Below are positions 29,982 to 42,336 of a stretch of DNA of 64,000 nt, one piece after another. The DNA is from an uncultured delta proteobacterium (GTDB lineage: Bacteria; Myxococcota_A; Polyangia; Polyangiales; Polyangiaceae), in the NCBI GenBank assembly GCA_903906315.1, contig CAIVJW010000035.1, positions 1 through 64,000 on the forward strand, read 5' to 3'. Below the pieces are notes generated by a model. The model was not told the DNA's origin. It saw only the letters and a program-made list of their open reading frames with translations, and did not search any database. The position numbers were made by a program, and so were the translations under genes. Within the stretch, counting starts at the first letter, position 1. Each line of letters begins with the position of its first letter.

Positions 29982-30294
29982 CGGCGTCCCCTTCGGCGGC
30001 GGCCCACGTCGCGTCCACCGGCGAGAGCTTCGATCCGCGCCCGACGAGGAACGCGTTGCCGCGCCACACGACGCGCCGGCTGGTCCAGCCGAGCCCCCAG
30101 CAGAGGCGCGCGACGATCGCGCGCGCGGGCTCGAGCAGCTTGAGCCCGCTCACCCAGGGCTTCGTCTTCTCTGCCTTCGTCTGGCGGTGGCGAAGCCTCG
30201 ACCACATGAACGTGCCGTGCGCGACGGCGTAGAGCGTGGCGGACAGCGCCGTGGGCAGGACGGTCGTCCGCGTTTGCGCGTTGCATGCGCGCAA
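29974..30294 (-). pseudogene. C-terminal remnant of a glycosyltransferase (GT21/ceramide-glucosyltransferase-like)
   Basis: The complement encodes up to 106 residues ending LLEPARAIVARLCWGLGW, then TSRRVVWRGNAFLVGRGSKL and SPVDATWAA. The WRG-x-F-x-VGRGSKL ending is what closes many hopanoid/ceramide-type glucosyltransferases after their last membrane helices. The DXD and QXXRW catalytic regions, about 250 residues expected upstream, are missing, and upstream sequence (30295-30477) has no coding character. I take it as a 5'-deleted remnant in a degraded stretch. It could be a short membrane protein, but the N-terminal residues look random. Family assignment rests on the C-terminal motif alone. 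Confidence 0.4.
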
Positions 30295-30477
30295 CGTGAT
30301 CGGCGCGCGTGACTTCCCCGCGACGCGGGGGCGTCCCGAGGGCGAAGCGAGACCTGCGCCGCGCCACGTTCACGCCGAGGTCGCGCGATCGACGCGCGCT
30401 GCCGCTCGCGAGCCGCCGACCCAGGGCGCGCGAGGAGCCTTCGGCGCCGCTCCTTCGATCGATCGACGCCGACCGCG
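30295..30477. other. intergenic, nothing recognised
   Basis: About 180 GC-rich bases between the glycosyltransferase remnant and the end of the kinase gene. No gene, clear hairpin terminator or repeat was found. Confidence 0.4.
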
Positions 30478-34095
<3,618 letters not shown>

Positions 34096-34212
34096 GTTGC
34101 TCTCGCTCTGCGCCGCCCGGTGAAGGTGCCCGGCCGACGACGGCCCGAATGATCGGATTCGGCCGTCACTCCGTCAAGCGCGGTCCCGGCGCGTACGACC
34201 CTGGAAACTGCG

Positions 34213-36309
34213 TCACTTTGGGGGCGGCAGCGCGCAGTGACCGTTGATGCAGAGGAAGCCCTGGTCCGCATTGCAGCAGTCCGCCGCCGTGACGCACTTC
34301 TCGTACTCCTGCGCGCAGCCGCTCGGCGGCGGGACGCACACCCGGCTGGCCGCCCCGCCGTCGCCGCTCACCTGGCGGCAGTAGCCGTTGCAGCACTCGT
34401 CGCCCGTGTCGCAGCCTTGCCCGTCCTGACGGCACGGGTCGAGCACCCAGTAGCCTCGCATGTTCCCGGACGCGTCCTCCTGCCCCGTCAGGTAGAAGGC
34501 CGGGTGGCTCGGGTCCTGGCCGGGCACGTAGTCGATGTCGATCGCGGCGACCCAGAGCTTCTTGCGCTTCGTGTCGCCGTAATTGCCAGTCTCCGGCGTG
34601 TTGATGAGGTTGCCATACTGGCGTCGGCTGGTGAACACGACCCAGTAGTAGCCGCCGACGGCCACGGGCAGGACGTTCGGCTCGTAGTTGCGGTGCTCGT
34701 CGTCCGCGCCATACGGCAGGTAGATCGTGCCGCCCTCGTAGCCGTTGAGCCGATCGAGCGGCGTGATGGTCTTGGTCTTCGCGTCGGCGAGCTGCAGGAC
34801 CGATCGCTGCCCGCCCCAGGTGCCGTAGTTCGGCTGCGTGCCCACGCTGCTCTGCCCGAGGTGCGCGTCGACGACGACGCCGTTCGAATCGGGCAGAAAC
34901 GAGGGCCAGCCGAGCAGGTCGTCCGGCGCCGCGTTGGCGATCGGCTGCAGGTCCGAGAACGTCTTGGTGGCCGCGTCGAACTTCATCACCGCGAGCGTGT
35001 TGCCCTGGTCCTCGTGGTTGAACGCGAACCGCGTCCCGTCCGGCGAGAACGCGGGCGTGGCCGCGTGACCCACGACGCCGTCGAGCCCCGGCGCCGCGAT
35101 CGAGTTGCCGGTGGCGACGTCGTAGAGGCGGGAGGGATCCTCGTTCCACATGCCGCCGATGCGGCGGCCCGAGGTCGACACCGCGAGCGCGCCGTTCGGC
35201 GTCACGGCGGGGAAGCAGTAGGCGTCGTCGACGCGGTTCTTGCTCTCCGCGCCGTTGGCGCCGAGGTCGTAGACCGCGCCGGTGTGGTAGGTGTCGCTCG
35301 ACGCGAACATCAGGTTGCCCTGCGCGCTGACCGTGTGGCAGACGGTGCATTTTCCCGCGCCGCCGACCAGGATCTGCGCCTTCTGCCCGGGCTTCAGGTG
35401 CAGCACCGCGCCCTGGTTGCCCGCGAGCTGCGAGTCGTAGCTGTTGTAGTAGACGGTGCCCTTCAGCGACCCGGCTGCGATCCTCCAGCGCTCGGTGACG
35501 GGGCCGGTCACCTGGCCGCCCTGGATCTTGCTGACGTTGACGACGAGGTCTTCGCCGGGCGCGACGCTGTTCGTGAGCGCCTTCCACGTGTTCGGCGGAA
35601 GGTCGACGCGCGTGGGGCTCGATCCTGCGAAAAACCCGCTGTAGACGATGCCCTGCGACTGGGTCCCCGCGTGTACGTACACGCCGTCGGCGCCCGATCC
35701 GGCGAGCTGGAGCGTCGGGGCCTCGAGGCCGCGCGGGAAGACCGTCTTGTCGTAGGGGTAGAGCCACTTGAAGCCCGCGTCTGCCGCGCCGCCCTTCACG
35801 AGCGCGTCCATGTCGGCCGGGCTCAGATTGCCCGGGTTCTCGGTGATCGTGAGGCCGATCGTGAGGCTGGTCGTCGCCGCCGCCTTGCCGAACTGCGCCG
35901 CGATGTGGCCGACGCCGCCCGCGGTCCCGGACGCGGTGAAGAGGCCATTGCCATCGATCGCGCCGAGATCGGCGCGGTCGAGCGACCAGATCGCCGCCGT
36001 CGGCTTGCTCTCGAAGATCGCCTGGAACTGCACGGTGAGCGGCTGGCCCGTGTACTGCACGGTCGGGTTCGCGGGCTGGATCGACAGGCCCGAAGGGCTG
36101 CCCGCGTCGGAGATGACGACGTCGCCGCCCTGCCCGAGCAGGCCGCCCTCGCCGCCGCCGCCCGCGCCCGTCGTCGCGCTGCTGGCTCCGCCGGATCCGG
36201 CACCGTCGCCGAACGTCGTCCCTTCCTGGGTCGCGCTGCACACCACGCCGCTCGCGGCGAGGCACACCGCGCTCGCGACCGTGAACCACGTGCCTCGTCG
36301 AGCATTCAT
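34213..36309 (-). CDS. exported protein with CXXCH motif and TolB-like beta-propeller
   Basis: A 698-aa exported protein. The ATG at 36309 has GGAGG about 10 bases upstream and a TATCCT hexamer at 36331-36336; the signal peptide ends near GVVC, possibly lipidated. A Gly/Ser linker is followed by an Ig-like segment (LSIQPANPTVQYTGQPLTVQ) and a domain with AGFKWLYPYDKTVFPRGL, seen in proteins that bind polysaccharide or act as calx-type repeats. Near residue 320 is CTVCHTVSAQGN, a single c-type haem motif, then a propeller with TolB/WD40-like blades (AFSPDGTRFAFNHEDQGNTL). The last 60 residues are Cys-rich (CDTGDECCNGYC, CVTAADCCNADQG). The same haem-plus-propeller unit occurs in the gene ending at 39247. 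Electron transfer is not shown. Confidence 0.8.
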   Translation of the reverse strand: MNARRGTWFTVASAVCLAASGVVCSATQEGTTFGDGAGSGGASSATTGAGGGGEGGLLGQGGDVVISDAGSPSGLSIQPANPTVQYTGQPLTVQFQAIFESKPTAAIWSLDRADLGAIDGNGLFTASGTAGGVGHIAAQFGKAAATTSLTIGLTITENPGNLSPADMDALVKGGAADAGFKWLYPYDKTVFPRGLEAPTLQLAGSGADGVYVHAGTQSQGIVYSGFFAGSSPTRVDLPPNTWKALTNSVAPGEDLVVNVSKIQGGQVTGPVTERWRIAAGSLKGTVYYNSYDSQLAGNQGAVLHLKPGQKAQILVGGAGKCTVCHTVSAQGNLMFASSDTYHTGAVYDLGANGAESKNRVDDAYCFPAVTPNGALAVSTSGRRIGGMWNEDPSRLYDVATGNSIAAPGLDGVVGHAATPAFSPDGTRFAFNHEDQGNTLAVMKFDAATKTFSDLQPIANAAPDDLLGWPSFLPDSNGVVVDAHLGQSSVGTQPNYGTWGGQRSVLQLADAKTKTITPLDRLNGYEGGTIYLPYGADDEHRNYEPNVLPVAVGGYYWVVFTSRRQYGNLINTPETGNYGDTKRKKLWVAAIDIDYVPGQDPSHPAFYLTGQEDASGNMRGYWVLDPCRQDGQGCDTGDECCNGYCRQVSGDGGAASRVCVPPPSGCAQEYEKCVTAADCCNADQGFLCINGHCALPPPK

Positions 36310-36330
36310 CGGGGGACCCTCCAATCCCCG

Positions 36331-36336
36331 AGGATA
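36331..36336 (-). promoter_or_regulatory. -10 hexamer TATCCT
   Basis: TANNNT hexamer 21 bases before the ATG at 36309; with GGAGG in between this is a conventional short-leader promoter. Confidence 0.35.
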
Positions 36337-36465
36337 CCGCGGAAGCCCGCGCCGCAGGACGTCGCGCGCTCGTGGGTGAGCCGCCGCCCCCTCGAAGGGC
36401 CGAATACGGCTCGCTGGCCCGCTTGTTTCCGTCGGCGGCGTCGCGCCGAGGCGGCGCCCCGTCGT

Positions 36466-37326
36466 TCAGCGCGTCGCGCTCGTCGCGCTCTGCGCCACGG
36501 GGCCGAGCGCGATCGGCGCCGGCAGGAGGCGCGTGCGCGGGCCCTCCTCGCCGCGGCTCGAAGCGTCGGCGAACGCCACGAGCGCGGTCGTTTGCAGCCC
36601 GACGCGCTTCGCGAGGGACTTCGCCGCGGCCGCCGCCGCGCTCGCCTGAAGCTCGCGGTGCGATCGCCCCGCGCCCACCATGAGCTCGACCTCGGAGATG
36701 ACCATCGGCTCGACGACGGAGAAGAGCACCGTGCCCGTGCGCACGTCGAGCAGGTCGGCCTGCGCGATCCCCTGGCTCTTCACGGTCACGCCGGGCGCGA
36801 CGAACATGCCGAGGACCGTCGGGTAGAGCCACGCCCAGCCGTTCAGGTGCGTCTCGTCCTCGAACGTCTCCGAGTACAAGAGCAGGTAGCGGAGCCGGTA
36901 GCGCGCCGCGAGCGCGCGCAGGCCCTCGATGCCGCCGACGTTCGGCAGGTCGGTCGACACGTCGCTCACGTGCGAGAAGTAGGGCGCGCCGACGAGCGAT
37001 CGGGCGAGGTTCTGCGCGGCGATGCTGCGGGTCGCGACGTTCACCGGCCCCGACGGGTCGAACGGCCGCGCGAGCGGCACGACGCCGACGCGGGCGGGGA
37101 ACTGCAGATCGACCGGCGCTTCGAGCACTTTCTGGAGATCGGCCTCCGAGAGCGCGCCGCTCGGGTCCCGGGCGAAGAGCGATCGCGACAGGACCGGCGG
37201 GGCGGCCGGCGCGGCGGCGACCTCCGCGGCGCGCGCCGGGTGCCCGTGGCTGGGGGCTGCGCCGCAGCCGGGGGTGAGCGCGAGGAGCGAGAGCGCGGAG
37301 GCGAGGGTCGCGATCGTCGGGTTCAT
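36466..37326 (-). CDS. conserved hypothetical lipoprotein
   Basis: A 286-aa predicted lipoprotein, signal ending in the lipobox TPGC. An Ala/Pro stretch runs to about residue 45. The remainder alternates strands and helices: ARVGVVPLARPFDPSG, SLVGAPYFSHVSDVSTDLP, ALAARYRLRYLLLYSETFED, LYPTVLGMFVAPGVTVKSQG and DLLDVRTGTVLFSVVEPM. This layout, a two-layer domain that reports on a value from a class-defining variable part, recalls CsgG/curli-assembly-like domains, but I do not recognise the family with certainty. A GAGG lies 4 bases before the ATG. The C-terminal tail after about 255 is disordered. Confidence 0.65.
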   Translation of the reverse strand: MNPTIATLASALSLLALTPGCGAAPSHGHPARAAEVAAAPAAPPVLSRSLFARDPSGALSEADLQKVLEAPVDLQFPARVGVVPLARPFDPSGPVNVATRSIAAQNLARSLVGAPYFSHVSDVSTDLPNVGGIEGLRALAARYRLRYLLLYSETFEDETHLNGWAWLYPTVLGMFVAPGVTVKSQGIAQADLLDVRTGTVLFSVVEPMVISEVELMVGAGRSHRELQASAAAAAAKSLAKRVGLQTTALVAFADASSRGEEGPRTRLLPAPIALGPVAQSATSATR

Positions 37327-37373
37327 GGTGCCTCGAGAACGAGGCGCGGGCGGCGCGGCTTACACGCGGGCGA

Positions 37374-37934
37374 TCAGGCCGAGGGCAGCGGGACGAAGAC
37401 CTTGGTGCGGTACCACTTGAGCTCCTCGATCGACTCGCGGACGTCGTCGAGCGCGCGGTGGACCTCGCGCTTCTTCGGCACCTGCTGCTCCTGCGGATAC
37501 CAGCGCCGCACGAGCTCCTTGATCGTCGAGACGTCGACGACGCGGTAGTGCAGGTGTCCGAGCACGCCCGGCATGTACTTCTCGAGGAACTGGCGGTCCT
37601 TCCAGACCGAGTTGCCGCAGAGCGGGGAGGTGCCCTTGTCGACGTGCGCGGAGAGGAACGCGAGCGTCTGCGCGGCGGCGTCCTCGAGCGACACGGTCGA
37701 GGTGCGGATGCGATCGATCAGCCCCGACCGCGTGTGCAGCTGCCGCACGAAGTCGTTCATCGTCGCGAGCACGCTCTCGGGCTGGTGGATCACGAGCTCC
37801 GGGCCCTGCGCGACGATCTCGAGCTGCGAGTCGGTGACGATCGAGGCGATCTCCACGATGTGGCAGGACTCGGGCTCGAGGCCCGTCATCTCGAGATCGA
37901 TCCAGAACAGCCGCCGTGCCGACGAATCCACCAT
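37374..37934 (-). CDS. orn: oligoribonuclease
   Basis: 3'-5' exoribonuclease that degrades oligoribonucleotides of 2-5 bases, finishing mRNA decay and hydrolysing pGpG from c-di-GMP turnover; cytoplasmic. It belongs to the DEDDh family and all catalytic residues are visible: Asp13 and Glu15 in WIDLEMTGL, Asp in WKDRQFL, and the final His/Asp in HRALDDVRES. The signature PLCGNSVWKDRQFLEKYMP and VVDVSTIKELVRRWYP are typical. The length of 186 aa is normal. The ATG at 37934 is set by TAGCAT exactly 7 bases upstream and by the match of residue 1 with the family start. It is divergent from the CDF transporter. Confidence 0.96.
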   Translation of the reverse strand: MVDSSARRLFWIDLEMTGLEPESCHIVEIASIVTDSQLEIVAQGPELVIHQPESVLATMNDFVRQLHTRSGLIDRIRTSTVSLEDAAAQTLAFLSAHVDKGTSPLCGNSVWKDRQFLEKYMPGVLGHLHYRVVDVSTIKELVRRWYPQEQQVPKKREVHRALDDVRESIEELKWYRTKVFVPLPSA

Positions 37935-37941
37935 GCGCGCG

Positions 37942-37947
37942 ATGCTA
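37942..37947 (-). promoter_or_regulatory. -10-like hexamer TAGCAT for orn
   Basis: TANNNT hexamer 7 bases before the ATG at 37934; predicts a leaderless orn mRNA. Confidence 0.45.
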
Positions 37948-38069
37948 CTCCAAGGCGTCGCCGCGCGTCCGCCGCGCGATGGCGGTCGCGGACCGGGCGG
38001 GGCAGAAGTTTCGCGTGCTAAGCATCTGCGGGGCCGCCGCGCGGCGAGGCGCTCGCTCGCGTTCGGCCC

Positions 38070-38075
38070 TATAGT
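38070..38075 (+). promoter_or_regulatory. -10 hexamer TATAGT for the CDF transporter
   Basis: TATAGT ends 7 bases before the ATG at 38083, mirroring the orn hexamer in the same 148-bp divergent region. Confidence 0.5.
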
Positions 38076-38082
38076 GCCGCGC

Positions 38083-39240
38083 ATGGGCGCCCCGGCACAC
38101 GGCAGCAGCGGGCGGCGTTCGACGCTGGGCGCGTCCGCTGCCGAGGGCAGCGAGGCACACGATCGCGGCCACGACCACGACCACGGCCACGATCACGAAC
38201 CCCGCGGCCACGCACCGCACGATCACGGCCACGAGGCGGCGCGTCACGCGCACGGAGGCGACCGATCGGGCGGGCACGAGGCGCACGACCACGGCGCGCA
38301 CGAGGTCCACGGCGCGAGCGACCACGATCACGACCACGCGGCGGAGCTCCGCCACACGCCGCTCGGTCGCCTGGTGTCGGCCTTCGCCCTCACGGCGGCC
38401 TTCATGCTGGTCGAGGCCGGCGTCGGCTGGTGGTCGAAGAGCCTCGCCCTCGTCGCCGACGCGGGCCACATGCTCGCCGATGCCGCTGCGCTCGCGCTCG
38501 CGATCATCGCGCAGCGCATCGCGACGCAGAGCCGCACCCGCGCCCGCACCTACGGCTACCGCCGCGCCGAGGTGCTCGCGGCGTTCGCCAACGGGATCGC
38601 GCTCGCGGTCACGGCGATCTGGATCGTCTTCGAGGCCCTCGATCGCTGGGCCGCGCCGCCGGCCATCAACGCGGGCGCGATGACCGCGACGGCCGTGCTC
38701 GGCCTCCTCGTCAACCTCGCCTCGGCGGCCATGCTCTCGGCCGGGTCGCACGGCCACAACGTCAACACGCGAGCCGCCCTCGCGCACGTCCTGTCCGACG
38801 CGCTCGGATCGGTCGGCGCGACGCTCGCGGGCGTGCTGATCCTGACGCGCGGCTGGGTGCGCGCCGACGCGGTCATCAGCGTCGTCATCGCCGTGCTCAT
38901 CCTCTTCGGCGGCTATCGGCTCGTGCGCGACACCTCGCGCGTGCTCATGGAGGGCAGCCCCGTCGAGATCGACCTCGCGCACGTCGAGGAGACCTTGCTC
39001 GGCGTGCCCGGCGTCGTCGCGTTCCACGACCTGCACGTGTGGTCGATCTCCGACGGCTTCGACGTCCTCACCGTGCACGTCGTCATCGACCGCGGCTTCC
39101 ACGGCATCGACGTCGTCTCCGCGGTCGCGAAGCGCCTCGACGAGCGGCACGGGATGAAGCACGTGACCATCCAGCCGGAGCCGGTGCACGACGACCGGCT
39201 GGTGTCGATCCGCAAGAAGCCGGCCGACGCCGCCGGCTGA
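38083..39240 (+). CDS. cation diffusion facilitator (CzcD/ZitB type) with long His-rich N-terminus
   Basis: Inner-membrane metal/proton antiporter exporting zinc or related divalent ions. The first ~85 residues contain more than 25 His in HDH and HGHDH repeats, forming a cytoplasmic metal-binding tail. The six-helix CDF domain begins near residue 90 (LVSAFALTAAFMLVEAGVGWW); the transport site has the two HxxxD motifs HMLADAAAL and HVLSDALGS, typical of zinc-selective CDFs. A cytoplasmic ferredoxin-like domain closes it (VAFHDLHVWSISDGFDVLTVHV). The length of 385 aa is above the usual 300 because of the His tail. The ATG is 7 bases after TATAGT. It has no operon partner. Confidence 0.93.
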   Translation: MGAPAHGSSGRRSTLGASAAEGSEAHDRGHDHDHGHDHEPRGHAPHDHGHEAARHAHGGDRSGGHEAHDHGAHEVHGASDHDHDHAAELRHTPLGRLVSAFALTAAFMLVEAGVGWWSKSLALVADAGHMLADAAALALAIIAQRIATQSRTRARTYGYRRAEVLAAFANGIALAVTAIWIVFEALDRWAAPPAINAGAMTATAVLGLLVNLASAAMLSAGSHGHNVNTRAALAHVLSDALGSVGATLAGVLILTRGWVRADAVISVVIAVLILFGGYRLVRDTSRVLMEGSPVEIDLAHVEETLLGVPGVVAFHDLHVWSISDGFDVLTVHVVIDRGFHGIDVVSAVAKRLDERHGMKHVTIQPEPVHDDRLVSIRKKPADAAG

Positions 39241-39246
39241 CCGCGC

Positions 39247-40364
39247 CTACTTCGGCACGTCCGGCTCGCAGATCCCGTTCTGGCAGAGCTCCGCGGGCTC
39301 GCAGTCGCCCTTCTCGAGGCACGGCTTGCGCACGACCGTGGTCACCCACTGCGCGATGTGGTTGCCGCTCGCGAGGTCCTGAAACGGCAGGCGGAACGCG
39401 GGGTAGCTCGGGTCCTTGCCCGCGGAGGCGCGCTCCGGGTCGAAGGCCGTCATCCAGATCTGCGCCGGATCGGCGTCGCCCTTGCGCAGCCCGTAGGCGC
39501 GCCGGCTCGAGAACGTCAGCCACAGCAGCGCCTTGCCGCGATAGGCCTGCACGTCGGGCGCCCACTTCGGCCACGAGTCGCCGCCCGTCGAGGCCAGCGC
39601 GAGCTGGATCGGCGCGCCGCCCGCGGTGGGCACCCAGAAGACCTTCGCGTCCTTCGCGTCGTAGGAGTTGCCGGCGGCGCGATTGAAGATCACGCCCTGC
39701 CCGTCGGGCGAAAACGCAGGGTAGTAGTTGTTCTCGGCGCCGGGCGGGACGAGCGTCGGGCCCGGGCCCCAGACCTCGCCCGCGAGCGTCAGCGTCTCGA
39801 GGCTGGCCGCGTCGACGCCCGGCGCCCCGCACATCCCGCCGAAGCACGGCGGCTTCGTCTTCGACCGCGCGAAGACGATCGTCTTGCCGTCGGGCGACCA
39901 GTCCGGCATCGCGGCGTTGTCGACGAGCGGGGCCGTGATGACCGCGCCGCTCGTCGCGTCGTGGAGCTCCACCGTGACCGCGTTGGAGGTGAGGATGCGC
40001 TTGCCGTCGGGGGAGAAGGAGAAGAAGTTCGCCCCGCCGCCGCCGAACATCGATCCGGCCGAGTAGAGCGCCGTCTTCGTGGCGACGTCGATCACCTTGT
40101 ACGGAGACGGAGCGGGGATATCCATCCCGACCGCGATGCGCTGCCCGTCGCGCGAGAGCACGTGGCAGCCGACGCACTGACTGGCACCGACCTTGGCGGC
40201 GTCGAGGAACGTCTCGGCCTGCTGCCCGCTCTTGCCGAACTCGTAGCGGACGGTCGCGCCGGCGGCAGCGCGTTGGCGCCGTTCGTGGCGGAGCAGGCAG
40301 CCGCGACCAGGCCCGCGGTGACGAGGAGCCACGAAGTGCAGGAAAAGGAGCCTCGCGAGCGCAT
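39247..40364 (-). pseudogene. frameshifted CXXCH/TolB-like propeller lipoprotein
   Basis: Two frames join to make one plausible protein. The ATG at 40364 opens a lipoprotein signal ([15 protein letters not shown], then lipobox AAAC and [11 protein letters not shown]). About at 40265 the coding signal moves to another frame, which reads [17 protein letters not shown], then the haem motif CVGCHVLS, and a TolB-like propeller ([47 protein letters not shown]) ending with a Cys-containing tail. The body is a paralogue of the gene at 34213-36309 but lacks the Ig-like and middle domains. A single-base indel at 40262-40266 would account for the break. The main frame could also be translated from a GTG at 40377, but its first 40 residues are then random. 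Whether the break is real or a sequencing error cannot be told. Confidence 0.65.
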
Positions 40365-40436
40365 GCGGACATGGCACGCGCGCCCGTCGGCGGCGTCAAG
40401 CCGGGCGCGCCTCGCGCCTCGGGGCAGGCCAGCGCG

Positions 40437-40480
40437 TTGACAAGGTTTACAGCTCCACAATCCACGCGCGAAATCGCGCG
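40437..40480 (+). promoter_or_regulatory. TTGACA box and perfect palindrome upstream of aceB
   Basis: TTGACA (40437-40442) is followed by the inverted repeat CGCGCGA-AA-TCGCGCG (40465-40480), about 90 bases before the aceB start. It is placed where an operator for the glyoxylate genes would be expected. No convincing -10 was found, so the exact promoter is unclear. Confidence 0.35.
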
Positions 40481-40571
40481 ACAGGGCTCACCGCACGTCC
40501 GGAGTGCGGGGGTTGACGCGACGGGTCACGGGCCCCCAGGTTGGGTGCTCGACGAAACGGGAGGCACCTCG

Positions 40572-42206
<1,635 letters not shown>

Positions 42207-42212
42207 CGCGGC

Positions 42213-42240
42213 CGGCCGGGGTGGCCCGACGCCCCGGCCG
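42213..42240 (+). terminator. hairpin between aceB and aceA
   Basis: CGGCCGGGG (42213-42221) and CCCCGGCCG (42232-42240) form a perfect 9-bp stem around a 10-base loop, starting 7 bases after the aceB stop. No U-tract follows. It could partially terminate transcripts or protect the aceB 3' end, changing the aceB:aceA ratio. Confidence 0.5.
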
Positions 42241-42336
42241 GGCCGAGTCGAGCGAGACCGAGGACTGCGGGCGACAGGTGGGTAAACCCTGCGGGATCGA
42301 CCCGTCACGACCGACCCGATCGAGAGGAGCATCCGA

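Noticed and set aside
29673-30143. 157-codon frame with good Shine-Dalgarno after the RHH gene, as an intact toxin
   Set aside because: Only the first ~30 residues look protein-like; the rest is Arg/Pro/Ser-rich and lies antisense to the glycosyltransferase remnant.
38140-38345. CRISPR-like direct repeats of CACGACCACGG type
   Set aside because: They encode the His-Asp-His tail of the CDF transporter in frame; spacers of constant length are absent.
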